From contig NW_018344289.1 in the NCBI RefSeq assembly GCF_002099425.1, positions 1,550,001 to 1,614,000 of the forward strand: a stretch of DNA of 64,000 nt, given 5' to 3'. The translations under genes were made by a program, and so were the position numbers. The stretch is from Phascolarctos cinereus. Taxonomy: Eukaryota; Chordata; Mammalia; Diprotodontia; Phascolarctidae. Shown piece after piece: positions 11,401 through 21,825 of the stretch. The stretch's first letter is position 1; each line of letters begins with the position of its first letter. The notes beneath the pieces were generated by a model that worked only from the letters and a program-made list of their open reading frames with translations, made no database searches and was not told the DNA's origin.

Positions 11401-11796
11401 TGTGGGACAGCTATCCTTATTTCCAATAAGTTCAGAGGCTTCTCCAAGTAGAAGGCAAAATGAAATTTTTATTACGATCTCACAAGAAAGGGCGACCCGC
11501 ACTGAAAAACCTCTCAGTGTCAGGGCGCTCTTGACATAGATACAGCAGGTTTTTATAAGGCCCTCCCCAACAGTTCATCTCCCCACCCCACAAGCCTTGA
11601 AGGTAAATCTTCCCAGAGATAGTGACAAACAAAAAGATGTGATTATCTTGAAATGTTTGAATTCTGCAAATCCCTGCAAAATTCCTGTTCCCACCCCACC
11701 CAGGGTCCCCTGCAGACTCGATACAACCATTTGTTCACACAGTTGGGCAAAAGGCCTGTATTTTGAGTTTAGATTTTATGAGGGGTTTTCACCACA
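11401..11796 (-). mobile_element. Solo LTR fossil
   Basis: Read on the minus strand, this has LTR organisation: TGTGG at the start, a CCTTATAAAAACC TATA box (near 11,550), then a CGTAATAAAAATT polyadenylation signal (near 11,485) and a CCACA end. The terminal TGTGG/CCACA pair was used to set the ends. No internal region is attached, so it is a solo LTR. It looks decayed, and I could not assign class or find a target-site duplication. Confidence 0.6.
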
Positions 11797-13408
11797 TTCC
11801 ATTCAATTATAAGCTTTTGATTGAAACTTCTAGTATTTTCAGATTGTTACTTTGGTCGTGAAAAGCAGTTTTCCTATTATCATTTTAGGTAGAAAACATT
11901 GAAGTAGAAATATTTACAGTGAATTTCTGTTTAGCTTTCACAAATAGGGGGAATATGAATAACTAATTGATTTTTTTTAAAGGACTCACTAGAGCTCTGA
12001 ATTTTATGTGACTCATGTAGCAAAAGTTAAAATCTAGGAAAATAGCAAATACTGAAGCATGAAAAGTGAATACATGGAATTGTGATAATATTTATGCCCA
12101 CTGAGTTTAACATTAGACTGAGATATCTCTGAGGGCAATGGTAGTTTTCTTTAAAGGTGAAAAATAAGTAAATTATATACACATCAAAGAGTGACTGTAT
12201 TTGGAACTGGGGGGAGGTCCATAATAGAATCCTTTCTGTAACATGGTAACAAACTAAGGAAGGACACTTAACTAAGGGGAAATTATTGTAAGGTAAATAA
12301 GTAATAGAATGAATAAGAGAAGCATACTTAAGAAACACCATGACATCATAATGTGATCCTTTCTGTCCCTATAGATACTTTACATTCTCTGGTGGACTTA
12401 GATCCTTAAAGGCTTGTAAGTGCTTCTTTAGTCCTCTCTCAGTTTGAAGTGCTGGGTAGAATTTTGATGTGAGATGATACGTATCTACGAATATCCAAAA
12501 TGAAAAGACAATATAACAAAGGGAAGAAAATTTGTTAATCCCCTTATCTTCTGGGAAGAAATGAGGAATTGTTTAAAAAACTGTCAAGTGTGTTGATGTG
12601 TGACTAAAACAGGGAGAGAAAGCAGAAGCAGAACCAGAGAGATTGTTTTGACTCAACCAAACATCTGGTATCATTCCTGTTCACAGTGAGAGTTTGCTTA
12701 AAGAAAGAGAGGAGAGGAAAGGGCAACAGTTAAAATTTATACTAAGTCTAATTCCTGTCCTAAAAGTACCACTTCAACAGTATTTGAGTACACATTCTTT
12801 AATGTACCCTAAAAAATGCTTTCTCTTACTGTAACTAATAATTTAAAAAATAGACAACTATATGATTTAATTTATTTAAAAAGATAAATACAGTCAATGT
12901 AATTAACAGAAAAATCAAAATATAGATTTTTATACTCCAGGAGACATTTGAGTTTCTAGGAAGACCAAAGAAAGTGGGGCAAGAAGTGAAAAGATATCTA
13001 GATCCTAAAATAGAGAGAAATATCCATAAGTCAGTTTAGGTTAAAAAAAAAGAGTGGATAGACATAATTAATTGGATGCCATATTGGAAGTTTGTATCTG
13101 CTTCTTTCTCATACATAACACTTTCAGCTATCATTATCCCTAAGCAACAATCCCTGTTAGGTCTGAGTCACATACATGTGGTAGACAAGAAAGAAGAAAA
13201 TTATATTTGCATATGCCCTATTCAAGCCACATTACAAGAGCAAAGATAAAGTTAATAGAAATAGATAAAGTAAAAATAAACCAAAAATATATGTATTGGA
13301 ATGGAGGAGAGAAGGGAAGATTTTTAAGTAATCACTTAAATGAGAAGATAAAGAAGGGACAATAAAAGTAAATAAACAAATAGGTGTGCATGTATCTTTT
13401 AGTGATTT
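11797..13408. other. No recognised element
   Basis: AT-rich DNA without a convincing frame or repeat that I recognise. A 104-codon open frame at 12,027-12,341 has no visible domain. Confidence 0.4.
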
Positions 13409-13500
13409 GTATACATACACACATATGTGTGTATATGTATGGATACACACATGTGTATGTATACACATATAAGCATGCACATATACATGCACATATGAAG
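13409..13500. repeat. Compound (CA)/(TATG) microsatellite
   Basis: Alternating purine-pyrimidine units of ACAC, TATG and CATA over about 90 bases. The overlapping open frames are repeat translations. Confidence 0.8.
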
Positions 13501-13692
13501 TCAAAATAAATCAATTTAAGCAAACCAATCAAAATGGGAAAGGAATTTACCTTGAATATGGTGACTAGAATGGGGACATGAGTAGAGAATATACCACTTG
13601 AATAATATTTGAAAAAAATTGATTTTAGCCTGGAGAAAAGAAGTATTTTAAGACTGTTATGTGAAAGCAGATTTGGACCTAAGCTGCTTCTC

Positions 13693-15892
13693 TGATGAGA
13701 TTATGGCCACCTTCCTTTGCATTATTTTTTTTCATCAATTCCTTTGATATTCTTGAACTTTTCTTCTTCCAGATGAATTTTGCTATTAATTTTTCTAGAT
13801 CCATAAAATAATTTTGATACATGGTTTGGCACTGAATAAGTGAATTAATTTTAGAAAAACTGTAATTTTTATTATATTAGCTTGCCTTACTTATGAGCAA
13901 TTGATATTTTGCAAGAATTTACAGCTGATTTTACTTGTGTGAAAAATATTTTGGAATTGTGTTCATATAGTTCCTTGATTTGTCATGGCAAGTCAACTCC
14001 CAAATATTTTATATTGTCTGCAGGTATTTTTTGTTTGTTTGTTTAGGCAATGGGATTAAGTGACCTACCCAGGGTCGCACAGCTAGTAAGTGTTATGTGT
14101 TTGAGGCCAGATTTGAACTCAGGTCCTCTTGAACCCAGGGCCAGTGCTCTATCCACTGTGCCATCTAGCTGCCACCAGTGTCTGCAGGTATTTTAAATGG
14201 AACTTCATTTTATATGTCTTGCTACTGGGCTTTTATCGTAATATATAGAAATGTTAATGATTTATGTTATATGTTTGTTTATTTTATGTCCTGAAACTTT
14301 GCTAAAGTTTTTCATTATTTCAAGTAGTTTTTCTTAATTGATTCTCTAGGATTCTGTAAGTATATCATCATATCATCTGCAGAGTGATAGCTTTGTTTCT
14401 GCATTGCCAATTCTAATTCCTTCAGTTTATTTTTCTTCTGTCATTGCTAAAGCTAATGTTTCTAGTAACATATTAAATAATAAATATGATAATGGACATC
14501 TTTGCTTCACCCCTGATCTAGCTTATTCCCACTACTGATAATTTTTGCTAATGGTTTTAGATAGATACTACTTATAATGTTAAGTAAAACTCCATTTATT
14601 TCTATGCTGTCTGGTGTTTTCAATAGGAATGGGCATCATGTTTTGTCAATCTTTTTATTTCTCTATTTAGATAGTCATATGATTTCTATTAGCTTTATTG
14701 TTGATATGATCAGTTATGCTGATAGTGTTCCTAATATTGAATCAGCCCTGCATTACTGACATAAATCTCACAGGATAATAGTGTATTATCCTGGTGATAA
14801 ATTACTGTAACCTCACTGACAGCAATTTATTTAAAGTCTTGGCATCAATATTCATTATGGAAATTGGTCTATAAATTTATTTCTTTATTTTGAATCTACC
14901 TGATTTAGGTGTAGCACCCTATTTCAGTCATGAAAAGAATTTGGTAGGACTCCTTTGCCGATTTTTCCAAATATTTTATATAGTATTGGAATTAATTGTT
15001 TTTTAAATGTTTGTAGATTCACTTGGAAATCCATCTGGCACAGGAGATTTTTTTTCTTCAGAGTTCATTAGTTGCTTTTTCAATTTCTTTTTTGTAAAAT
15101 GCGGTTATGTGTGTATTTTGTTTCCTTTTCTCCTACACTGGGAAATTTTTTGTACACATTCATCCATTTCATTTGGATTATAAGATGTATTGGCATCAAG
15201 TTATTCAAAATACCTCCCAACTTTTGTTTGAATTTCTCTTCATTGGTGGTGAGTTCACCACTTTCATTTTTGATATTGATAATTTAGTTTTATTTTCCTT
15301 TATTTTTTAATCAAAGTAAGCAAAGATTTATCTCTTTTCTTGTTTTTCTCATAAAACAAGCTCCTAATTTTATTTATTAATTTAATAGCTTTCTTATGTT
15401 TAATTCTATAAATCTCTCATTTGATTTTTTTTAATTTGTAATTTGGTATTCAATTGAGGTCTTTAATTTCTTCCTTTTCTAGCTTTTTCAATTGCACATC
15501 CAACTTATTCAACTCATCTTTCTCTATTTAATGCATATAAGCATTTAAATATATAACATTTCCCCTAAGAACTGCTATAACTGCATCCCAGAATTTTGGT
15601 AAGCTGTCTCATAATTATCATTTGCTTTGATAACATTATTGATTGCTTCTTTGAAATACTTTTTGACACACTCATTCTTTAGGATAAGATTGTTTAGTTT
15701 CCACTTAATTTTAATCTGTCTTTCCATAGTCCTTTATTACATTTAATTTGAAATGCATCATGATCTGAAAAGGATGCATTTAATATTTCTGCCTTTCAGC
15801 ATTGGATTGTGAGGCTTTTATGTCCTAATATACTGCCCATTTTTGTGTTGGTACCATATACCACCTTTCTATCCCATTCAATTTTTAGTTAA
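13693..15892 (-). mobile_element. L1 ORF2 fragment A
   Basis: Collinear with about 28,060-30,090 of the L1 at 26.5-32.9 kb. It spans, in minus-strand sense, the late endonuclease region, the endonuclease-RT linker and the RT up to the segment after the catalytic box. It lacks both the ORF2 start and the 3' half. It is interrupted by a SINE at 14,031-14,178 and decayed by many stops. It forms the left arm of an inverted repeat with fragment C. Confidence 0.85.
14031..14178 (-). mobile_element. tRNA-derived marsupial SINE (Mar1/WSINE type)
   Basis: Minus-strand tRNA-like head GGCAGCTAGATGGCACAGTG with A box, then GAGTTCAAATCTGGCC with B box, TAACACTTACTAGCTGTGCGACCCTGGGTAGGTCAC and a T-rich (sense A-rich) tail. 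It is bounded by a perfect 16-bp target-site duplication TGTCTGCAGGTATTTT at 14,015-14,030 and 14,179-14,194. It inserted into L1 fragment A, so it is younger than that fragment. Confidence 0.95.
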
Positions 15893-15953
15893 TTGGTTTT
15901 GACTTATCAACAATCACTTCAATAAGTTTTTGAGTTTTAAATTTTTCTCCCCC
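15893..15953 (-). mobile_element. L1 3' UTR fragment B, distal part
   Basis: Minus-strand L1 3' terminus (AAAATTTAAAACTCAAAAACTTATTG...), matching 48,745-48,805. It is the first part of a 3' UTR that resumes at 18,912 after the plus-strand L1 C. It abuts fragment A in an order impossible for a single element, so A and B are separate events or a rearrangement. Confidence 0.7.
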
Positions 15954-18911
15954 CCTTATTGCTTACATAAATAAAACAGAAAAAGAGAAGATGAATGAAT
16001 TGGGCATACAACTAAAAAAAATTAGAAAAAGAACAAATTAAAAATCCTCAACTAAACACTAAATTAGAAAAATTGAAAACTAAAGGAAAAATTAATAAAA
16101 CTGAAATTAAAAAACTATTGAACTAATAAATAAAACTAGGAGCTTGTTTTATGAGAAAAAGTATAAAATAGATAAACCTTTCATTAATTTAATCAAAAAA
16201 AGAAAGAAGAAAACCAAATTGCTACTATTAAAAATGAAAATGGTGAAGCTACCACTAGGGAAGAGGAAATTAAAAGAATAATTAGGAATTATTTTGCCCA
16301 GCTATATGCCAAAAAATTTGACAATTTTAGTGAAATGGATACATATTTACAAATATATATATATTGTCCAGATTAACGAGGAAGTAAAATACTTAAATAA
16401 CCCCATATCAGAAAAAAAAAATTGAACAGGCCATTGATGAACTCCCTAGGAAAAAATCTCCAGGGCCAGATAGATTTAAATGTGAATCCTAACAAACATT
16501 TAAAGAACAATTCATTCCAATACTGTGTAGACTATTTGGGAAAACAGGTGAAGAAGGAGTCTTACACCAAATTCTTTTTATGATACAAATATGGTGCTGA
16601 TACCTAATCCATGAAGAGTCAAAACGGAGAAAGAAAATTATAGACCAATTTCTCTACTGAACATAGATGCAAAAATTTTAAACAAAATACTAGCAAATAG
16701 AGTACAAAAACTTATCACAGGAATAATACACTATGACCAGTTAAGATTTATACCAGAAATGCAGGGCTGGTTCAATATTAGGAACACTATCAGCATAATT
16801 GAGCATATCAACACGAAAACCAACAGAAACTATGTGATAGTCTCAATAGATGCAGAAAAAGCTTTTGACAAAATACAACACACATTCCTATTAAAAAACA
16901 CTAGAAAGCATAGATATAAATGGAGTCTTCCTTAAAATAAAAAAAATAGCATCTATCTAAAACCTTCAGCAATCATTATATGTAATGGGGACAAACTTGA
17001 AGCATTATAAGATTGGGGGTGAAACAAGGATGTCCATTATCAATACTGTTATTCAATACTACACTTGAAATGTTAGCTTTAGCAAGAAGAGAAGAAAAAT
17101 AAATTGAAGGTATTAGAATAGGCAAAGAAGAAACAAAGCTAACACTCTTTGTAGATGACATGGTGATATACTTAGAGAGTCCTAGAGAATCAAGTAAAAA
17201 ACTACTTGAAATAATAAATAACTTTAGCAAAATTGCAGGCTATAAAATAAACCCACATAAATTATCGGCATTTCTATATATTACCAAAAAGGCCAACAGC
17301 AAGAGATAGAAAGAGAAATTCCATTTAATCTTACTGTAGACATTATAAAATATTTAGGAGTCTACCTCCTAAAAGAAATGCAGGAACTCTATGAACACAG
17401 TTACAAAGCACTTTTCACACAAATAAAGTAGATCTAAATAATTGGAAAAACATCAGTTGCTTATGCTTAGGCCAAGCTAATATAATAAAAATCACAATCC
17501 TACCTAAGCTAATTTACTTATTCAGTGCCATACCAATCAAACTACAAGAAAATTATTTTATAGAGTTAGAAAAAATAATAACAAGATTATTTGGAAGAAC
17601 AAAAGGTCTAGAATATCAAAGGAATAAATGAAAAGAAATTCAGAAGAAGGTGACCTAGCAATTTCAAATCTTAAATTGCATTATAAAGCAGCAATCATCA
17701 AAACTGCTTGGAACTGGCTAAGAAATAGAGTGGTGGATCAGTGGAATTGGTTAAATATGCAAGACACAGTACTCAATGACTTTAGTATTCTATTATTTGA
17801 TAAACTCAAAGACCCCAGCCTCCAGGATAAGAACCCACTCTTAGAAAAAAACTACTGAGAAAACTGTAAATGAGTATGGCAGAAACTAAGCATAGACCCA
17901 AATTTCACTCCGTATACCTAAATGAAGTCAAAATGTGTTCATGACTTAGATATAAAGGCTCATAATATAAGCAAACTGGCAGAACAAGGAATAGTTTACC
18001 TATCAGATCTATGGAGAGCAGAAGCATTCATGACCAGACAGGAGACAGAGAACATTATGAAAGGCAAAATGGATAATTTTCATCACATTAAAGTGAAAAG
18101 TTTTTGCACAAAGCCAATTCAACTAAGATTAGAAGGAAGGCAGAAAATTGGGCAAGAATTTTTACCACCAGTGTCTCTGATAAGGGCCTCGTTTCTAAAA
18201 TATATAGAGAATTAAGCCAAATTTATAAGAATACAAGCCATTCCCCAATTGATAAATCATCAAAGTATATGAACAGACAGTTCTCAGATGAAGAAATTAA
18301 AGCTATCTATAGCCATATTAAAAAATGCTCTAAATCATTATTGATTAGAGAAATGCAAATCAAAATAACTCTGAGGTACCACATCACACCTGTCAGATTG
18401 GCCAACATGGAAGTACAGGAAAATGATAAATGTTGGAGAAGACATGGGAAAATTGGAACCTGGAAAGAGCTGTATGGTCTGCTGTGGAATGAAGTGAGAA
18501 GAACCAAGAGAACATTGTACACAATAACAGCAATGGTGTGTGATGACTAATATTGATAAACTGAACCCTTCTCAGCATTACAAGGATTCAAAACATCTCC
18601 AGAGGCCTCATGATGGAAAGTGCTTTCCACATCCAAAAGAAAGAACTATGAAAGTTTAATTGCTATTTTTTTTCTCTTCTGTTGAGTTTTGTTTCCTCTT
18701 TCTGATGGTTCCTCCTATTGTTTTTAATTTTTACTTATAACTTCAGTAATGTGAAAATATGTTTAATAAGAATGTAAATCTAAACCCTATATCAGATTGT
18801 GTCACCTTGGGGAGGGTGGTGGGGAGGAAGGGGGAGAAAAATTTTAAACTCAAAAACATATAGATGTGATTGATTGTTGATAAATGAAAATAAATTAATG
18901 AAATTAAAAAA
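15954..18911 (+). mobile_element. L1 fragment C, 5'-truncated, plus strand
   Basis: Starts inside ORF2 (collinear with about 29,750 of the 26.5-32.9 kb L1) and runs through RT, C-terminal part and 3' UTR to an A-rich tail near 18,895. It carries recognisable ORF2 motifs, including AGGGCCAGATAG (the GPD motif) near 16,462 and TTTGTAGATGAC (FVDD, the catalytic RT box) near 17,149. The flanking TTCTCCCCC at 15,945-15,953 and 18,912-18,920 is a likely target-site duplication, placing the insertion inside the 3' UTR of fragment B. Confidence 0.88.
16440..18550 (+). pseudogene. L1 ORF2 remnant in fragment C (RT and C-terminal part)
   Basis: A decayed ORF2 carried by several frames. The RT core includes [10 protein letters not shown], the FVDD box and AGYKINPHK. 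The C-terminal part is open at 17,628-17,858, 17,922-18,215 and 18,104-18,550, with EEIKAIYSHIKKCSKS and RYHITPVRLANM. Stops and frameshifts make it non-coding, although the family enzyme performs target-primed reverse transcription. The FVDD box differs from the FADD of the 28.5 kb copy. Confidence 0.8.
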
Positions 18912-19165
18912 TTCTCCCCCTCCCTTCCGACCTTCCTCCCCAAGATGGTGCACAATCTGATACAGAGCACACATATACATTCCTATTAAATATATTTTCA
19001 CATTAGTCATGTTTTAAGGAAGAATTAAAACCAATAGAAATAACCACAAGAAAGAGAAAACAAAACAAAAGAGAAAAAAAGGAGCAAATGTTATGCTTTG
19101 TTTGCGTTCAAACTCCATAGGGTAGAAAAGAAAAAAAAAGGAAATCTACAGTTTGTCCAAAGGGA
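18912..19165 (-). mobile_element. L1 3' UTR fragment B, proximal part
   Basis: Reverse complement of the L1 3' UTR: CTCCCCCTCCCTTCC, CACAATCTGATACAGAGC, ACATATACATTCCTATTAAATATATTTTCACATTAGTCATGTT, as at 26,540-26,640 and 48,805-48,905. It ends about 19,165 without entering ORF2, so B is a heavily 5'-truncated copy. Confidence 0.8.
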
Positions 19166-19734
19166 GCTTCATGAGTAACCCCATGAAGAGAAAAGGACTT
19201 CTGACTCCTAGAAGCTGTCACAGGTACTTCCTGAAGCTTAAGTGTACTTTCCCCTAGACTTAATATGTAATTGTGAGAGAATTAATCCTTGATTTTTTTT
19301 AAATGTTTTGTATTCATCCTTTTTACTATACTATTTAGTAAATACTTGTTTTGTATAACTAATTAAATGTGACTGACTGATTGTTATCACTGATAATCAT
19401 AGAGGAAAGCACGTTAGTGTTGATTGTAGCATTGAACGACATCTCAAACCCAGTACGCCTACCTAACTCTTGGGAGATGGAGGTAACCTTGATCTGTCTT
19501 TGTGCCTGACTTGTCAATGCATCTGGCAGTTAGGAGAATAAATTCCATTCAGTATATTCTACATGGAGAAAAGCTTTACTGATTATATTTTGCATTTTTT
19601 TTGGTTATAAAATATATTTGTTGACAAATCTATTAAAGTCTTCTGCACCTTATCCAATGGGTCAGTACCTATGATATAGATGTATATGGTATAGGCAATA
19701 CCTAGTATGAAAACTTCCACTACTAATACAAACT
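19166..19734. other. No recognised element
   Basis: AT-rich, no supported feature. Confidence 0.4.
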
Positions 19735-19895
19735 TGTCTGCAACTTATAGTCCTATGGATTTGCTTGGGCACTGAAAGTTGAAGTGACTTACCCATGGTC
19801 ACAATGTCTGTAGATGTCAAAGGCAGAACTTAAGGTAGCTGTTTCTGACTCCAAGACTTGTCATCTATCCAGTATTCTATGTTGCCTTTCAGTCA
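19735..19895 (-). mobile_element. MIR/CORE-SINE copy
   Basis: Reverse MIR order: AAGTTGAAGTGACTTACCCATGGTCACAATGTCTG, AAGGCAGAACTTAAGGTAG, CTGACTCCAAGACTTGTCATCTATCCAGTATTCTATG. Diverged. Confidence 0.65.
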
Positions 19896-20129
19896 AGTTT
19901 ACAAGACAGATAACAAATATTTGTTTATTCACACACATATTGCCATCAACCTTGGATGAATTTATTCTATAAGCCAATTCCTATGTTTTTAAAACACACC
20001 ACAGCACAAAAGTGATCTTACTTAAGAGAAGCAACCATAATCTTATTGGTAGTATTTATATGATATAGAATGACAGTTAAAAAAAATAACAATCACAGCA
20101 TGGCTAAACGTAAACATATATTTCAGCTG

Positions 20130-20268
20130 CTATATCTCCCATTGGAATCTTCACTTTTTGAAGAAAAAGACTGTTTTTTCCTTTCTTGGTACCCCTAGTG
20201 CTTATTGCAGTTCCTGGAATATAAGAAGCACTTAATAAATACTTGTTGATTGACTGACTGACTAATTT
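20130..20268 (+). mobile_element. L2/MIR-type 3' tail
   Basis: Ends in CCCTAGTGCTTATTGCAGTTCCTGGAATATAAGAAGCACTTAATAAATACTTGTTGATTGACTGACTGAC, the conserved 3' end shared by L2 and its SINE partners, with the TGAC/TGAT tandem tail typical of marsupial copies. Confidence 0.75.
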
Positions 20269-20884
20269 GCATTTTCATTGGTTACCTTCAGTTACACTTT
20301 TAAGCATGACCACGTTACCTTTGGTTTTATTTATGTCTAAGCAGATTATCATTCATTAAATTTGTTAGGGGCTTTAAGATTTGTTTAAAGCTTTATGATT
20401 ATTCTTTAATGAAAACTGAGCCTCTTCTCTTTCTTCTTAACTCTAGAGCTCATCCTAGGCCTGTTATCAGTCTAAGAACACAGAGCATATAGTTGGAAGA
20501 TAAGTTAGTGAGACACATTGATTTCTGTCCACTCATTTTGTGTCCTTCTCATCAGATATACACCTTGAAACTCTTTTAATAATTTGAATTTAGAAGAGTT
20601 CTGAAAACATGGTAAAATTATTTGAAAGTACAGAGAAAATCAAAGCATTGCAGAGAATAAAATGGTTGATAGGACTTTAATAGTTCCATAATGGCTTTTC
20701 CTCAACCTCCATGCCCTTATGTTATACCTCCTTGAATAAGGCCACCTGTGTTAGCAGTAAATGTATGATAATAATTTTATGAAAATATGAAAAATAATAA
20801 ACCTAGATTGACAGCATATACATAAACATGAAGCTTTCTGTAATGGGAATATTATTAGAATCAAAATCAGAGAAGGAAGGAAAC
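20269..20884. other. No recognised element
   Basis: AT-rich, no supported feature. Confidence 0.4.
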
Positions 20885-21105
20885 AAACAGCTGTGAAGTA
20901 CCTATTATATGCCAGGTACTGTGCTAAGCACCTTAAAAATGCTATCTCATTGATACAAAAACCCTGGAAAGTAGTTGCTTTTATTATCTCCATTTTGCAA
21001 CTGAGGAAAGTGAAGCAGACAGATATTGAGTGACTTGTCCATGGAAAAAAGGTAAAAAGTATCTGAGACAACATTTGAATGTAGGTCTTCCTGAGGACCT
21101 ACAGG
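20885..21105 (-). mobile_element. MIR/CORE-SINE copy, near full length
   Basis: Reverse order from the 3' end: TATTATATGCCAGGTACTGTGCTAAGCACCTTAAAAATGCTATCTCATTGAT, TTATTATCTCCATTTTGCAACTGAGGAAA, TGAGTGACTTGTCCATGG. This is the CORE plus 3' tail. Confidence 0.75.
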
Positions 21106-21385
21106 AAACATCATGATTCCTCTAGGATAAACTGAAGTCTGAAATCTCATCACCATGCAGGTTGACCTAGCCTTTAATATTCCATACCTTCACAAATCCC
21201 TTAGTTGTATCTCTCCCTTTTCTGATTGGAGAGATTAAGAAAAGCCTTCTTGTAGAGAGTACTCAAAATCTTCCAGGTAACTCTTCATTTTTCCTCAGTA
21301 GATCTGCCAGGTTTTCTATGCTGCAGAATGTGAAGCACCCTGGCCAAATACTCATTGGTAATGTACCTCCCTTTTCAACTTCTTC

Positions 21386-21388
21386 TGT

Positions 21389-21445
<57 letters not shown>

Positions 21446-21454
21446 TGTGTGTGT
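21386..21454. repeat. (TG)n microsatellite
   Basis: About 69 bases of nearly pure TG with two TATG interruptions. Confidence 0.95.
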
Positions 21455-21585
21455 AGTGTTTCCCCATTATATTGTAACCTTTTTAATAGCAAGGACTAAT
21501 TTTTTTCTATTTATTTCTATCCCCAGAACTTAAGCACTGTACCTGGCATGTAGTAATTGCTTAGCAAATGTTTATTGAATTGAAC
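21455..21585 (+). mobile_element. L2/MIR-type 3' tail
   Basis: CCCCAGAACTTAAGCACTGTACCTGGCATGTAGTAATTGCTTAGCAAATGTTTATTGAATTGAA matches the L2/MIR 3' end. The TG array directly upstream lies within or beside it. Confidence 0.7.
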
Positions 21586-21644
21586 ACATAGAACCCAGAG
21601 CTCCATCCTCTGTGGCACCTAGCTACCACTGTGTAGCCCACTGA

Positions 21645-21825
21645 AAAGTACATTGGCTCTGGTAAATAAGTTAGGAAGTTTTTGCTCTACAACTGGATGT
21701 CTACTACTCACTAGCGCTTTAATTTGTTATTTGACCTGTGGGCTTCAGTTTCCTTATTTTTAAATAGAGGATGTTGGACCATATAATCTCTAAGGTACTT
21801 GCAAGCTTGATCATTCTATTAGTAA
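21645..21825 (+). mobile_element. MIR/MON-type CORE-SINE copy
   Basis: TTATTTGACCTGTGGGCTTCAGTTTCCTTATTTTTAAATAGAGGATGTTGGACCATATAATCTCTAAGGTACTTGCAAGC matches the CORE-SINE body. A short reverse SINE remnant (GTGGCACCTAGCTACC) lies just upstream at about 21,615. Confidence 0.6.

Noticed and set aside
12027-12341. 104-codon minus-strand frame
   Set aside because: No domain, no neighbouring exon-like structure. Probably chance.
14031-14178. Possible tRNA gene (A and B boxes present)
   Set aside because: The boxes belong to a tRNA-derived SINE with tail and target-site duplication. No cloverleaf-length tRNA is present. The same holds for the SINEs at 26.2, 48.4, 52.4 and 57.6 kb.
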